DNA of 64,000 bases, from positions 1 to 64,000 of the forward strand of contig JAFRXO010000002.1 in NCBI GenBank assembly GCA_017443465.1, written 5' to 3'. Shown here in pieces: positions 35,357 through 44,027 of this stretch. The stretch's first letter is position 1; every line of letters begins with the position of its first letter. A program made the position numbers and the translations under genes. The notes below the pieces were generated by a model. It did no database searches, was not told where the DNA came from, and saw only the letters and a list, made by a program, of their open reading frames with translations. The stretch is from Bacteroidales bacterium. Its GTDB lineage: Bacteria; Bacteroidota; Bacteroidia; Bacteroidales; UBA932.

Positions 35357-35635
35357 GTGAAAGTATTCCTGGCAGCTCTTCTGTTCATCGCTCTCTGCGT
35401 CCTCGGATTCGGAGTCAATATCTTCTTCAGGGGGAAACCCTTCCCGGAAGGAGAGGTGAGCCGCAATGAAGACATGAAACGGCTGGGAATCAAGTGCATG
35501 CACCAGATAGATTCGGAAATCCACAGCAGGAAACCGGCCCGTAAGGCCGTGGATCCGGAAAGGATCTGCGACGGGAAATTCGATGCTTCGTGCGAAAGCT
35601 GCGCCCTGTACAAATACGAAAAGAAACAGCTTTAA
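35357..35635 (+). CDS. small membrane-anchored protein, GTG start
   Basis: 92 residues: one N-terminal TM helix (VFLAALLFIALCVLGFGVNI), then FFRGKPFPEGEVSRNEDMKRLGIKCM in pieces (basic/acidic cytosolic or periplasmic tail) with four Cys (residues about 48, 72, 79, 82) including CESC, which could bind metal or form disulfides. Similar short membrane proteins with an N-terminal TM and an FPxxHVSxxxxMRxxGIxC-like motif are common in Bacteroidota; no function is known. The start is the GTG at 35357, six bases after the prs stop, since no ATG precedes the TM. Part of the engB-prs-der operon. Confidence 0.7.
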   Translation: MKVFLAALLFIALCVLGFGVNIFFRGKPFPEGEVSRNEDMKRLGIKCMHQIDSEIHSRKPARKAVDPERICDGKFDASCESCALYKYEKKQL

Positions 35636-35647
35636 AACAAACATATC

Positions 35648-36958
35648 ATGAGTTTAGTAGCGATAGTCGGACGGCCTAACGTAGGCAAATCGACCCTCTT
35701 CAACCGCCTCGTGGGCACACGCAAGGCCATAGTCGATGAGACCGCAGGAGTGACACGCGACCGTCACTACGGAAAATGCGAATGGAACGGGAGGGAGTTC
35801 TCCGTGGTTGACACCGGAGGATGGACCACCAATTCCGACGACATCTTCGAAAATGCGATACGCAGCCAGGTCCTGATAGCCATAGAAGAGTCAGATGCCG
35901 TACTGTTCATGGTTGAGGCCGGAACCGGGATCACCGATTATGACGCCCAGATCGCCGACGTGCTCCGCAGGAGCAAGAAACCGGTGATCCTCTGCGTCAA
36001 CAAGGTAGATACCGGAGAGAAACAATATGACGCCTATCAGTTTTACTCATTGGGACTTGGCGAGGTCTGGAGCGTTTCTGCAGCGAACGGAAGCGGCACA
36101 GGAGACCTGCTGGACGAGGTCCTGAGAGTCCTCCCGGACGACACTACCGCCAACAAGGACGAGCATCCGGAACTTCCGCATATTGCAATCGTAGGACGGC
36201 CGAATGTCGGCAAGTCCTCCCTCGCGAACGCACTCTTGGGAGAAGACCGCAACATAGTGACCCCCCTGGCCGGAACGACAAGGGACTCGATATCCTCCTA
36301 CTACAACAAGTTCGGGCACGAGTTCATGCTGGTGGACACCGCCGGCATGCGCCGCAAGACCAAAGTCAAGGAAGACCTTGAATTCTACTCGGTCCTCCGC
36401 TCCATCAGGGCAATCGAGAATTCGGATGTCTGCATCCTCATGATTGACAGCAACCTGGGAATGGAAGCCCAGGACATGTCCATATTCAACCTCATCCTCA
36501 AGAACCGCAAAGGCTGCGTGCTGGTAGCCAACAAATGGGACCTCTTCGAGAAGGACAAAGATTCGGTAAAGAAATACACCGATGGCCTGAAGGCCAGGAT
36601 AGCCCCCTTCGACGACGTGCCCATCATATTCGCCTCTGTGCTCAAGATGCAGAGGATCCAGGATGTCCTTAACGCTGCGGAGACCGTGGCGGCAAACTAC
36701 AGCCAGAAGATCCCGACTTCGAAACTGAACGAAGTCCTGCTTCCGGAAATAGAGAACTACCCGCCGCCTGCATGGAAAGGGAAATACATCAAGATCAAGT
36801 ATGTAACCCAGCTTCCCACCAAGTTCCCGGCTTTCGTATTCTTCGCCAACCTCCCGCAGTACGTCAAGGATCCCTACAAGCGCTTCCTGGAGAACCAGAT
36901 ACGCAAGCACTTCAACTTCACAGGCTGCCCGATCCAGATCTACATCAGGCAGAAATAG
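35648..36958 (+). CDS. der: ribosome-assembly GTPase Der (EngA)
   Basis: 436 residues with two tandem GTPase domains (G1 GRPNVGKST at 8 and GRPNVGKSS at about 184; G3 DTGGW and DTAGM; G4 NKVD and NKWD) and a C-terminal KH-like domain ([19 protein letters not shown]). Essential for 50S maturation. Last gene of the engB operon, 12 bases after the small membrane protein. Confidence 0.97.
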   Translation: MSLVAIVGRPNVGKSTLFNRLVGTRKAIVDETAGVTRDRHYGKCEWNGREFSVVDTGGWTTNSDDIFENAIRSQVLIAIEESDAVLFMVEAGTGITDYDAQIADVLRRSKKPVILCVNKVDTGEKQYDAYQFYSLGLGEVWSVSAANGSGTGDLLDEVLRVLPDDTTANKDEHPELPHIAIVGRPNVGKSSLANALLGEDRNIVTPLAGTTRDSISSYYNKFGHEFMLVDTAGMRRKTKVKEDLEFYSVLRSIRAIENSDVCILMIDSNLGMEAQDMSIFNLILKNRKGCVLVANKWDLFEKDKDSVKKYTDGLKARIAPFDDVPIIFASVLKMQRIQDVLNAAETVAANYSQKIPTSKLNEVLLPEIENYPPPAWKGKYIKIKYVTQLPTKFPAFVFFANLPQYVKDPYKRFLENQIRKHFNFTGCPIQIYIRQK

Positions 36959-37016
36959 CTATTTCAAGTTTCCTCACGGCCCACGCACATTTTTTTATCT
37001 ACGTTACCCCTTCCCT

Positions 37017-37043
37017 AAGTCCCTTCCCTCGGGGAAGGGACTT
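37017..37043. terminator. perfect 12-bp inverted repeat between convergent genes
   Basis: AAGTCCCTTCCC and GGGAAGGGACTT pair perfectly around a TCG loop. It lies between der and the convergent histidine kinase gene, with a smaller GCCC-TTTA-GGGC repeat at 37049-37060 after it. There is no T-run on either side, so it is either a bidirectional transcription barrier/RNA-stabilising hairpin or a dispersed repeat. Confidence 0.5.
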
Positions 37044-37072
37044 GCTCGCCCTTTAGGGCTCGGAAACAGGTT

Positions 37073-37090
37073 GTTTCGCACAAGCGAAAC
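37073..37090. repeat. short inverted repeat after the NtrY-like gene
   Basis: GTTTCGC ACAA GCGAAAC, a 7-bp perfect stem with a 4-base loop, ending one base from the kinase stop codon. It may act as a 3'-end hairpin of the leftward mRNA. Confidence 0.4.
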
Positions 37091-40000
37091 TTAAATAATT
37101 ATTTTCTTCGGGAACCTTACGGTAAAGCATGCTCCTCCGAGCATAAAGGACTTGGAGTAGGAAATCTCACCTCCGCATTTCTCCAGGATGTTTCGACATA
37201 TGGCCAGTCCGAGGCCGGTGCCGCTGCTCTTGGTAGTGAAGTTCGGGGTAAAGAGTTTCTGCCGGTTTTCCTCGGAGACTCCGGGACCGCTATCCTCGAC
37301 CACGACGTCATAGAAGCCATCCTTACGGGAGTTCCTAAGCGACACCAGTATATTCCCTTCCCTTGGCTGGACGCCCTTCTCGATATCCTCTTCCCTCTGC
37401 CCCTCTATTGCCTGGACAGCATTGGTGAGCAGGTTTACGAAAACGCGGGTCAGCTGAGGCTTCGGACCTGAGATCATGGCATTCTCAAGGCCCATGTACT
37501 GCAGGGTGATATCCTCTTTGCTGTCGAACATGTCGATTTCCTCCTTCAGCAGCCTGTCAAGGTCTATGTCCACCGGTTCCTCGGTGTACAGACGAGCGAA
37601 AGTAGAGAACTCGTTGGCGGTGTCGGCAAGGATATCGATGTGGTCGAGCACCACCTTGCTCACCTCGTCGAACTTCTCCGCCCAAGACGGGTCTCCGCGC
37701 TGCTTCATCCTGATCAGCCTCTGGATCTGGAGCTTCATCGGGGTAAGCGGATTCTTGATCTCATGTGCTACCTGCCTTGCCATGCCGCTCCATGCCTTGT
37801 CACGCTCGGCGACTGCCAGCTTCTTTGTGGAATCCGACAAGTCGTGCACCATAAGGTTATATGCCCGCACAAGGGTCGAGATCTCATCGTTCCGGTCATA
37901 TATGATATACTCCAGGTGGCCGATCTCAGCTGAATTCATCTTGCGTCCCATCTCTGAAAGCGGGCTGAACATCCTGTTGACGACGAGGCCGACTCCAAGG
38001 CGGGAAAGGAGGAGCAGGATGATGAAGAGCATTATGACAATGGCCGAGTGAAGGATGGCCTCGGACCCGAGGTCGAAACTCTCGTCCGAATAGGGTGCGC
38101 TCACGATTGCCAAAATACCTCCCGAGGAATTCATCACAGGAGCATACAGGGCCTGGTAGGAATGGTTGCCGATCTTCTCTGTGGCAACATAATAACGCTT
38201 GTGCGCAAGCATTATGTCGGCATATGCCTTGTCACTGATCCTCAATGGCAGGATACGCCGGTCGAAAAGCTGGGTCGCGGTCGAGCGGAACGCCATTCCG
38301 CCGGTCGTGTACAGGGTGATGTCTGTGGAATTGATGTTGCTCACCAGGTCCAGGAAGGTTGACACCTCCTGCGTGCTGATTTCATCGACTGAATTCACGA
38401 AGCGCATACGGTCCTCCAGCATTGTCCGGATTGTCTTGATCTTGTCGGACATGTTGGAGTACATGTTGGCCCGGCTTCTCCTGATGATGAAATTCAGGCT
38501 CAGGGCCGACATGGACACCAGGGTCAGGAACAGGGAGATCATCAAGAGCCAGGTGATCCTCGACTTGTAGTAGTTGCGCTCAGCCCTCTTGCGCCTTACC
38601 ATCGACAGGCCGAATAGGGAGAATACGAGGAAAAGCACTACCATCAGGACAAAGCCTGCGATCATATAGTAGAAAACGGGGATAAGCTGACGGGATATGA
38701 CTATGACCTCGTCATCCCCCACGTCATGATAGAAATGCCTGTAGCCGTCATCTTTTTTCTCCCTCTCTCCCAAAGCGGTAGGATAGGCATATGCTCCCCA
38801 GCTCATCATGCACTTCCCTTCTATGTACCTGGAATAGGAGTACCTTCCCGGGAGCACTACCTGGCCTGGAGGGGTCAGGCCCAGGATACCGGAATAACCC
38901 ATGGAGCCCCTGTTCGCCTTGGGCTCGACCTCTACCATGACTGTGGACATCCCATAGTCATTGTAATAGCGGAAGACACCGGCATATCTGGGACCGCCGC
39001 TTTCATGGCGGGTGTAGATGAACCTGGATCCCGGAGCTATGATGGCACCTCCCCTGAGGCGGTCATTGTAATACTGTATTGACTCCGGAGAACTGTCCGC
39101 ATTGAATATCCTCACCGCCATGTCATAGTCAGAGACCAGCTGCGGGAAATAGATCTCCCTCAAGCGGTTCTGGATAAGGGTGACGGAATTCTCCAGGGCC
39201 GAAACCGATGCGATGAACCGGTCGGAGGCAATCTGGGTCTCCAGGCTGCGGAGGGTTATCTCCAGGGATATGTCCCTGTCCATGGACAAGCGGTTGGCCC
39301 AGACCTTCTCTATCTGATGCTCCTTGCGGAATCCCAGCACAGAGACCGATACGGTCATCAGGACCGCCAGCGCCAGCGAGAAGAAAATCCTGCCCCAAAG
39401 GGAGAAGACATCATATCTGAAAGAGAAGAGCTTCGCCACGGCAGGACGGGCCATCTGGAGAAGCAGCAGGACCGAAACCGCAAGGGATATGAAAATCATA
39501 TAGACAACCGCGGTCTCCCAGGAAAGTTCCCTGATCCTGAAGAGGTCCAGGGTTATGTTGGAGTTAAGGATAATGCTCCGGAACGCCCACACGGCATACG
39601 CCGTAATACCAATGGAAAGAATCAGGAGAGCCGACAGGTTCAACACCGCGTTCCTGTCCGACTCCAGCATGGAGCGGGCGATGCCAAGGCGCGCCACATA
39701 TGCATATATCACCGTCATGAAAACGGCCATAGCCACCATTACCTGGACTCCGAGCGAAGAGAAGACCGGGCCGTCGGCATACAGGGTCGGAGAGAATATG
39801 CCGGAGGTCTCAGCCCGTCCGTGAGTCCACAGGAAGATCAGGGAGATGATCACCACCAGTCCGGCGGACGCGGCAAGCACTCGCGGAAGGGTCTTGCGGA
39901 TCGAGACATAGAAGACCGATCCGATCATATATATGAACAAGGCCAGCCATATGAAAAGCACGTCGGGACCTGTCGCGGCATAGTCCGACTCGCTCATTAT

Positions 40001-40606
40001 CTTGAAAACCGGCTTGCCTTCATACATCACAGGCGAACCGCCGCTGGCCGAAAGCACGTCTACGGAATATGCATCGCTCAGATGAAAACGCGGATTAACT
40101 CCATTATTCGACGTTTCATCCTGGAAATCAGCTATTTCCAGACCACATATGACTCTGTCGTCCTCTTCCCTGAACTCCCTGACGAGGTACCACTTCGAAC
40201 CATAGTTCTCGAACGAAGGTTCCCCGGTCACATATGTCAGGGGTGAAACCAGGCTTTCGCTCAGGTTGGTAAGGGTCTGGAAGACCATAACCCTGGATAT
40301 GTCGTCATTTATCAGCGGAAACGCCCCGGACCAGGCCTGCAGGCTGTCGTCTGCGTACCTGTATATGACCATGTCGGAAGGGATCTCCGCGATGTTAAGC
40401 CAGGAATAGTCGGTCTCGGACAGGGCCTGACGGGAGAACGCCTCCATCCGGGCCATCCGCTTCGCGAGGATGGACTCGACCCTGGAAGCAGCGGCACGGG
40501 TATCCTTCGGCCCCCTGGTCACTGTAAAAGCCGCGATAATGAAGACGGCTGACAGTACCAGGAAAACGGCCGCGAAGACCTTCCGTATGTTCATCCTGCG
40601 ATTCAT
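37091..40606 (-). CDS. NtrY-like membrane sensor histidine kinase
   Basis: 1,171 residues. N-terminal TM, a ~190-residue extracytoplasmic region, a cluster of about six TMs (about 215-420: DVLFIWLALFIYMIGSVFYV, then VLAASAGLVVIISLIFLWTH), a second large sensory region flanked by TMs near 440 and 670-710, a further sensory segment, a TM near 860 and HAMP (NRMFSPLSEMGRKMNSAEIG). The kinase core has ARQVAHEIKNPLTPMKLQ with the phospho-His at 948, N-box NLLTNAVQAI, G1 DSGPGV, F/G2 FTPNFTTKSSGTGLGLAI. The HEIKNPLTP and overall layout are those of NtrY. The ATG overlaps the rlmH stop (40603-40606). The likely partner is the NtrC-like regulator at 44,028, separated by four genes. Confidence 0.9.
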   Translation of the reverse strand: MNRRMNIRKVFAAVFLVLSAVFIIAAFTVTRGPKDTRAAASRVESILAKRMARMEAFSRQALSETDYSWLNIAEIPSDMVIYRYADDSLQAWSGAFPLINDDISRVMVFQTLTNLSESLVSPLTYVTGEPSFENYGSKWYLVREFREEDDRVICGLEIADFQDETSNNGVNPRFHLSDAYSVDVLSASGGSPVMYEGKPVFKIMSESDYAATGPDVLFIWLALFIYMIGSVFYVSIRKTLPRVLAASAGLVVIISLIFLWTHGRAETSGIFSPTLYADGPVFSSLGVQVMVAMAVFMTVIYAYVARLGIARSMLESDRNAVLNLSALLILSIGITAYAVWAFRSIILNSNITLDLFRIRELSWETAVVYMIFISLAVSVLLLLQMARPAVAKLFSFRYDVFSLWGRIFFSLALAVLMTVSVSVLGFRKEHQIEKVWANRLSMDRDISLEITLRSLETQIASDRFIASVSALENSVTLIQNRLREIYFPQLVSDYDMAVRIFNADSSPESIQYYNDRLRGGAIIAPGSRFIYTRHESGGPRYAGVFRYYNDYGMSTVMVEVEPKANRGSMGYSGILGLTPPGQVVLPGRYSYSRYIEGKCMMSWGAYAYPTALGEREKKDDGYRHFYHDVGDDEVIVISRQLIPVFYYMIAGFVLMVVLFLVFSLFGLSMVRRKRAERNYYKSRITWLLMISLFLTLVSMSALSLNFIIRRSRANMYSNMSDKIKTIRTMLEDRMRFVNSVDEISTQEVSTFLDLVSNINSTDITLYTTGGMAFRSTATQLFDRRILPLRISDKAYADIMLAHKRYYVATEKIGNHSYQALYAPVMNSSGGILAIVSAPYSDESFDLGSEAILHSAIVIMLFIILLLLSRLGVGLVVNRMFSPLSEMGRKMNSAEIGHLEYIIYDRNDEISTLVRAYNLMVHDLSDSTKKLAVAERDKAWSGMARQVAHEIKNPLTPMKLQIQRLIRMKQRGDPSWAEKFDEVSKVVLDHIDILADTANEFSTFARLYTEEPVDIDLDRLLKEEIDMFDSKEDITLQYMGLENAMISGPKPQLTRVFVNLLTNAVQAIEGQREEDIEKGVQPREGNILVSLRNSRKDGFYDVVVEDSGPGVSEENRQKLFTPNFTTKSSGTGLGLAICRNILEKCGGEISYSKSFMLGGACFTVRFPKKIII

Positions 40607-41073
40607 TCGTGATGGTAGGGCTCACCCCTCATTATAGTGAAAGCCCGGTAGAGCTGCTCTGCAAAAACCGTACGGACCATCTGGTGGGGAAACGTCATTT
40701 TTGAGAGAGACAGTTTTCCTTCCGCCCGTGCATAAACCGCCTCCGAGAATCCATATGCTCCGCCTATGACGAAAACCATGTCCTGACCGGACATCATCCT
40801 GTCCGAAAGCCAGGCGGAGAACTGCATTGAACTCATCTGGATTCCCCTCTCGTCCAGAAGGAAAACCTTGTCCCTCGGCTTGAGTGCCTTGAGGATAAGT
40901 TCCCCTTCCTTCACCTTGACCTGCGCCTCGCTCAGGGAAGATGCACCCTTCAGTTCAGGGATCTCGGAAAGGGTGAACGGCACATAATGTCCCAGCCGGG
41001 ATATGTACATATCCAGCCCCTGCCTTACCCAGGCAACATCCGTCTTCCCTACTGTGAGCAGCGTAATGTGCAT
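40603..41073 (-). CDS. rlmH: 23S rRNA (pseudouridine1915-N3)-methyltransferase RlmH
   Basis: 156 residues, full-length SPOUT methyltransferase. MHITLLTVGKTDVAWVRQGL at the start, LLDERGIQMSS, VIGGAYGFSEAVYARA (SAM-binding trefoil knot) and the C-terminal RAFTIMRGEPYHHE. It methylates helix 69 of 23S rRNA. The start at 41073 fits the family; upstream in-frame codons lie beyond the promoter box at 41093-41100. It overlaps the downstream histidine kinase by four bases. Confidence 0.95.
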   Translation of the reverse strand: MHITLLTVGKTDVAWVRQGLDMYISRLGHYVPFTLSEIPELKGASSLSEAQVKVKEGELILKALKPRDKVFLLDERGIQMSSMQFSAWLSDRMMSGQDMVFVIGGAYGFSEAVYARAEGKLSLSKMTFPHQMVRTVFAEQLYRAFTIMRGEPYHHE

Positions 41074-41092
41074 AAATTGACGGTTATATGTG

Positions 41093-41100
41093 CAAATATA
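41093..41100 (-). promoter_or_regulatory. -7 box of rlmH-kinase operon
   Basis: TATATTTG on the minus strand, 19 bases before the rlmH ATG. Confidence 0.55.
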
Positions 41101-41138
41101 ATAAATGCGGCTTGTTTTTTGCAACAAAACGGGGCGTT

Positions 41139-41543
41139 ATGGAAATCCTCCGGAAATTGACGCTTGCTGCAGTGCTCGCGTTTGCCTGCCTTGGACTGAA
41201 AGCCCAGGGCGGGAGTTACGATGTCTTCGTTCCCATAGCGAAATACATCAGCCAGGGGGATGCCGACAGGCTCTCAGCATGGTTCGCCGACAACCTGGAA
41301 ATATCCATCCAGTCAAAGTCTGTCGAATCCAGTAAAACCCAGGCCAGGCAGATCATGCGCACGTTTTTCGGCACTCACACTCCCCAGACATTCGACATCA
41401 CCCACACTGCAAGCCGGTCCAATGTCAAGTATGCACTCGGTTCACTGAGTACCGGAGGTGAAGTCTATATGGTCACCATATTCGTGTCTTCGGACGGAAG
41501 GACTTACAAGATACAGCAGTTGAAAATCGACAAAAATCGATAA
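41139..41543 (+). CDS. DUF4783 secreted protein
   Basis: 134 residues: signal peptide MEILRKLTLAAVLAFACLGL (cleavage after LKAQ), then an NTF2-like small alpha+beta domain (VFVPIAKYISQGDADRLSAW, LEISIQSKSVESSKTQARQI, FFGTHTPQTFDITHTA) that defines DUF4783, a Bacteroidota-specific family often beside rlmH or DNA-repair genes. The function is unknown; the NTF2 fold suggests small-ligand binding. The start is the ATG at 41139. Its 3' end carries two AAAATCGA repeats (41523-41530 and 41533-41540) upstream of a sigma-54 promoter. Confidence 0.8.
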   Translation: MEILRKLTLAAVLAFACLGLKAQGGSYDVFVPIAKYISQGDADRLSAWFADNLEISIQSKSVESSKTQARQIMRTFFGTHTPQTFDITHTASRSNVKYALGSLSTGGEVYMVTIFVSSDGRTYKIQQLKIDKNR

Positions 41544-41576
41544 AGTAAACAAACTAAAGCAATTTTGACGCCTTTT

Positions 41577-41592
41577 TGGCACAAGACTTGCA
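41577..41592 (+). promoter_or_regulatory. sigma-54 (RpoN) promoter
   Basis: TGGCAC-AAGAC-TTGCA matches the -24/-12 consensus TGGCACG-N4-TTGCA at every invariant base and with exact spacing. Transcription would start near 41603. It lies just past the DUF4783 stop codon; no open reading frame follows on the plus strand before a strong terminator at 41639-41672. A NtrC-family activator gene is 2.4 kb away and an NtrY-like kinase 1 kb away. Confidence 0.6.
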
Positions 41593-41602
41593 AATAAATC
41601 GG

Positions 41603-41672
41603 ACGGTTAGTTTAGTTAATAATAGGGTTAAAATCAAGAAAAGGAGACAGCCGCGAGGTTCTCTCCTTTTTT
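41603..41672 (+). ncRNA. candidate sigma-54-dependent small RNA
   Basis: A ~70-base transcript bounded by the sigma-54 promoter (41577-41592) and an intrinsic terminator. The first ~35 bases are AU-rich and unstructured (a seed-like region with GGUUAGUUUAGUUAAUAAUAGG in pieces); the 3' half is the GNRA-capped terminator hairpin. No start codon with an open frame of useful length is present. Prediction only: the transcript start is inferred from promoter spacing, and conservation was not checked. Confidence 0.45.
41639..41672 (+). terminator. GNRA-capped Rho-independent terminator
   Basis: AAAAGGAGA pairs with TCTCCTTTT (9 bp); after a C-C mismatch AGCC pairs with GGTT and closes a GCGA tetraloop (GNRA). 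A run of six T follows (41667-41672). Convergent efp ends at 41701. It can end both DUF4783 read-through and the candidate small RNA. Confidence 0.8.
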
Positions 41673-41700
41673 CATTATGTGTATTTCGAAGTGAAGTCTG

Positions 41701-42270
41701 CTACCTCTCGACCCTCTGGCCGTAAGTGCGGTCAACAGTGTTGACGGTGATCACATCACCGGTATTGATGAACAAGGGGACCATCACCTTTGCTCCGGTC
41801 TCGAGAGTGCATTCCTTCTGCGCGTTGGTAGAAGTGTTGCCCTTGACTGCGGGTTCCGAATAAGTGACCTCGAGAGTGACATATGTCGGGAGCTCACATG
41901 TGAGGCACCTCTCCTCGGGCTCGGTCACGAACATCATCTCGACATGCTGTCCTTCCTTCATGAGGTCGTTGTTGGCCACTACGTCCTGGGGGATGGAAAC
42001 CTGCTCATAGGTCTCTTCATGCATGAAGACGAAGTTGTCACCCTCGGCATAGAGGTACTGGTAAGGACGCCTTTCGACAGAGATGGTTTCTACCCTGGCG
42101 CCGGCGTTGTAAGTGTTCTCGAGAATCCTTCCGTTCTCAAGGTTGCGGAGCTTTACCTTCACGAAAGCGGGGCCCTTTCCGGGTTTCACATGCTGGAACC
42201 ATACGATGACACAGGGTTTCCCGTTGAAATCGAGATAAAGACCGTTCTTAAAATCAGCTGTTGTTGCCAT
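41701..42270 (-). CDS. efp: elongation factor P
   Basis: 189 residues, three beta-barrel domains as in all EF-P (KOW-like N-terminus, OB, C-terminal OB ending TVDRTYGQRVER). The tip loop of domain I is HVKPGKGPAF with Lys32 as the residue that contacts the P-site tRNA and is modified in many bacteria. EF-P relieves stalling at polyproline. Own promoter at 42308-42315; the ATG is in CATATG. Confidence 0.97.
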   Translation of the reverse strand: MATTADFKNGLYLDFNGKPCVIVWFQHVKPGKGPAFVKVKLRNLENGRILENTYNAGARVETISVERRPYQYLYAEGDNFVFMHEETYEQVSIPQDVVANNDLMKEGQHVEMMFVTEPEERCLTCELPTYVTLEVTYSEPAVKGNTSTNAQKECTLETGAKVMVPLFINTGDVITVNTVDRTYGQRVER

Positions 42271-42307
42271 ATGTTTGTAAAATATTAATATTGACTGATA
42301 AATCGTG

Positions 42308-42315
42308 CAAATTTA
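42308..42315 (-). promoter_or_regulatory. -7 box of efp
   Basis: TAAATTTG on the minus strand, 37 bases before the efp ATG, between it and the ispH stop codon. Confidence 0.5.
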
Positions 42316-42323
42316 GTGATATC

Positions 42324-43232
42324 TCAGGCAAAGTGCAAAATTTTCTCGGCAACCTCCTCAAGCAGCCACTTGGGAGTAGAGGTAGCGCCGCACACTCCGA
42401 CCCTGTCATCGGCCCTGAACCACTCCCTGCGGATATCCTCACACTGGCCTATCTGGTAAGTCCTGATATTCACAGACCTGCACAGGTCGCAAAGGACCTT
42501 CCCGTTTGAACTTGAACGTCCCGAGACAAAGATGACTACATCGTGGCTGCGCGCAAACTCTTCCAGCTCGCTGTGACGCGAAGCCACCTGTGAGCATATG
42601 GTGTCATGCACGGTCAGCTCACCTCCGTCACGGGTCACAAGGCGCGAGAGGGCCGAGCATATGTCTACATACCCGGTCGGGCTCTTGGTGGTCTGGGAGA
42701 ATATTTCAATCGGCCCGCCGGTACGGATTTTCCCTTCCGCGACAGCCTGGTCGAACATCGTCCTGTCCTCGATGACTATGGCGTCTCCGCCGATCTGGCC
42801 GAGGAGGCCGAGGACTTCGGCATGTGCCGCCTTTCCGAAAATGACCACCTGCCCGTTCCTTCCGTCGGAGTGGAGACGGTCATATGCTTCCTTTATGCTT
42901 TTCTGAAGTTTGAGGACTACCGGACACGTGCAGTCAATCACCTTGAATCCAAGTCTTTCCGCTATGCTGTAGGTCTCGGGAGGTTCTCCGTGCGCGCGAA
43001 TCAGGAGGGTCTCTCCCCCGGCGTCTACCATCTGTCGGAGATCCTCGGGATCAAGGGTGACAAGTCCCTTCCCTTCAAGGCGTCCGAGCTCAGCTTCATT
43101 GTGTACTATGGAACCCAGGGAGTACAGACGGCTCCCCTTCTTGTCTTCCAGCCAGGATTCGGCTATCCGGATAGCACGGGTGACACCGCCGCAGAATCCG
43201 GAATTGGGATCGATATCGACTTCAAGCGACAT
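42324..43232 (-). CDS. ispH: 4-hydroxy-3-methylbut-2-enyl diphosphate reductase
   Basis: 302 residues. The three iron-sulfur Cys are in GFCGGVTRA (Cys14), DCTCPVV (Cys103) and DTICSQVASR; the active-site AHGEPPE and the late GVCGATSTPKWLLEEV also match. It makes IPP and DMAPP in the last step of the non-mevalonate isoprenoid pathway. It starts two bases after the cmk stop, the usual Bacteroidota pairing of cmk and ispH. Confidence 0.95.
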   Translation of the reverse strand: MSLEVDIDPNSGFCGGVTRAIRIAESWLEDKKGSRLYSLGSIVHNEAELGRLEGKGLVTLDPEDLRQMVDAGGETLLIRAHGEPPETYSIAERLGFKVIDCTCPVVLKLQKSIKEAYDRLHSDGRNGQVVIFGKAAHAEVLGLLGQIGGDAIVIEDRTMFDQAVAEGKIRTGGPIEIFSQTTKSPTGYVDICSALSRLVTRDGGELTVHDTICSQVASRHSELEEFARSHDVVIFVSGRSSSNGKVLCDLCRSVNIRTYQIGQCEDIRREWFRADDRVGVCGATSTPKWLLEEVAEKILHFA

Positions 43233-43234
43233 TT

Positions 43235-43942
43235 TCAGCTCCGGATATCGAACCGTCCCATCAGGAGTCCGGTCACCCAGACTATCTCCTCATGGAAATT
43301 CATGTCCGAATTGTCCAGGACGAAGGCGTCCTCGGCCTGGCGGAGAGGGTTGACCTCCCTGTGGGAATCGATGTAATCCCTCTCGGCGAGGTTCTTCATA
43401 ACCTCTTCCATCACAGGATCCTGGCCCTTCGCCTTCATCTCGTCGAAACGTCTCTGGGCACGGACTTCATCCCTGGCAACCACGAAAATCTTGAGCTGGG
43501 CATCAGGGAAGACAGCAGTACCTATGTCGCGCCCGTCCATGACGACACGTCCCTTCCTGCCGAATTCGTGGAGCTTGTCATCTACGAATGCACGCACGAA
43601 CGGAACGGTGGCGATCGGGCTGACCTGTGAAGAAACCGCCATTGTGCGGATCTCCTTTTCCACGTTCCTCTCGCCGATGAATGTCTGGCTCCCTTCGGGA
43701 CTGTACTCGAAGCGGAGGTCAGGAGCCTCAGGGCCCTCCAGGGCTGCCTTCAGGCCTTTTTCATCGATATTGTTGGCGGAATCGATCAGTCCCCTCTCCT
43801 GGGCGAAAAGGGTGACGGCCCGGTACATTGCTCCCGAGTCCAGGTAAAGGAAGGAAAACTCCGATGCGATAAGCTTCGCAAGAGTGCTTTTGCCTGTAGA
43901 AGAATAACCGTCTATGGCAATGATTATGTCAGGGATAGTCAT
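43235..43942 (-). CDS. cmk: cytidylate kinase
   Basis: 235 residues. P-loop IDGYSSTGKST, FLYLDSGAMYRA, GRDIGTAVFPDA (phosphate/CMP binding) and the ARDEVRAQRRFDEM lid. It phosphorylates CMP/dCMP with ATP. First gene of cmk-ispH, divergent from the NtrC-like gene across 85 bases. Confidence 0.95.
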   Translation of the reverse strand: MTIPDIIIAIDGYSSTGKSTLAKLIASEFSFLYLDSGAMYRAVTLFAQERGLIDSANNIDEKGLKAALEGPEAPDLRFEYSPEGSQTFIGERNVEKEIRTMAVSSQVSPIATVPFVRAFVDDKLHEFGRKGRVVMDGRDIGTAVFPDAQLKIFVVARDEVRAQRRFDEMKAKGQDPVMEEVMKNLAERDYIDSHREVNPLRQAEDAFVLDNSDMNFHEEIVWVTGLLMGRFDIRS

Positions 43943-43967
43943 GGATAAAGACTAATAGGTTGAAATG

Positions 43968-43975
43968 CAAAATTA
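43968..43975 (-). promoter_or_regulatory. -7 box of cmk-ispH
   Basis: TAATTTTG on the minus strand, 25 bases before the cmk ATG. Confidence 0.5.
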
Positions 43976-43996
43976 GGAAAGTTTTATGTAATTTGC

Positions 43997-44004
43997 GATA
44001 TTTG
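43997..44004 (+). promoter_or_regulatory. possible -7 box of the NtrC-like gene
   Basis: GATATTTG, one mismatch to TAnnTTTG, 23 bases before the ATG at 44028. No sigma-54 site was seen here. Confidence 0.35.
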
Positions 44005-44027
44005 TAAAATCATATACTCATTGCTAA

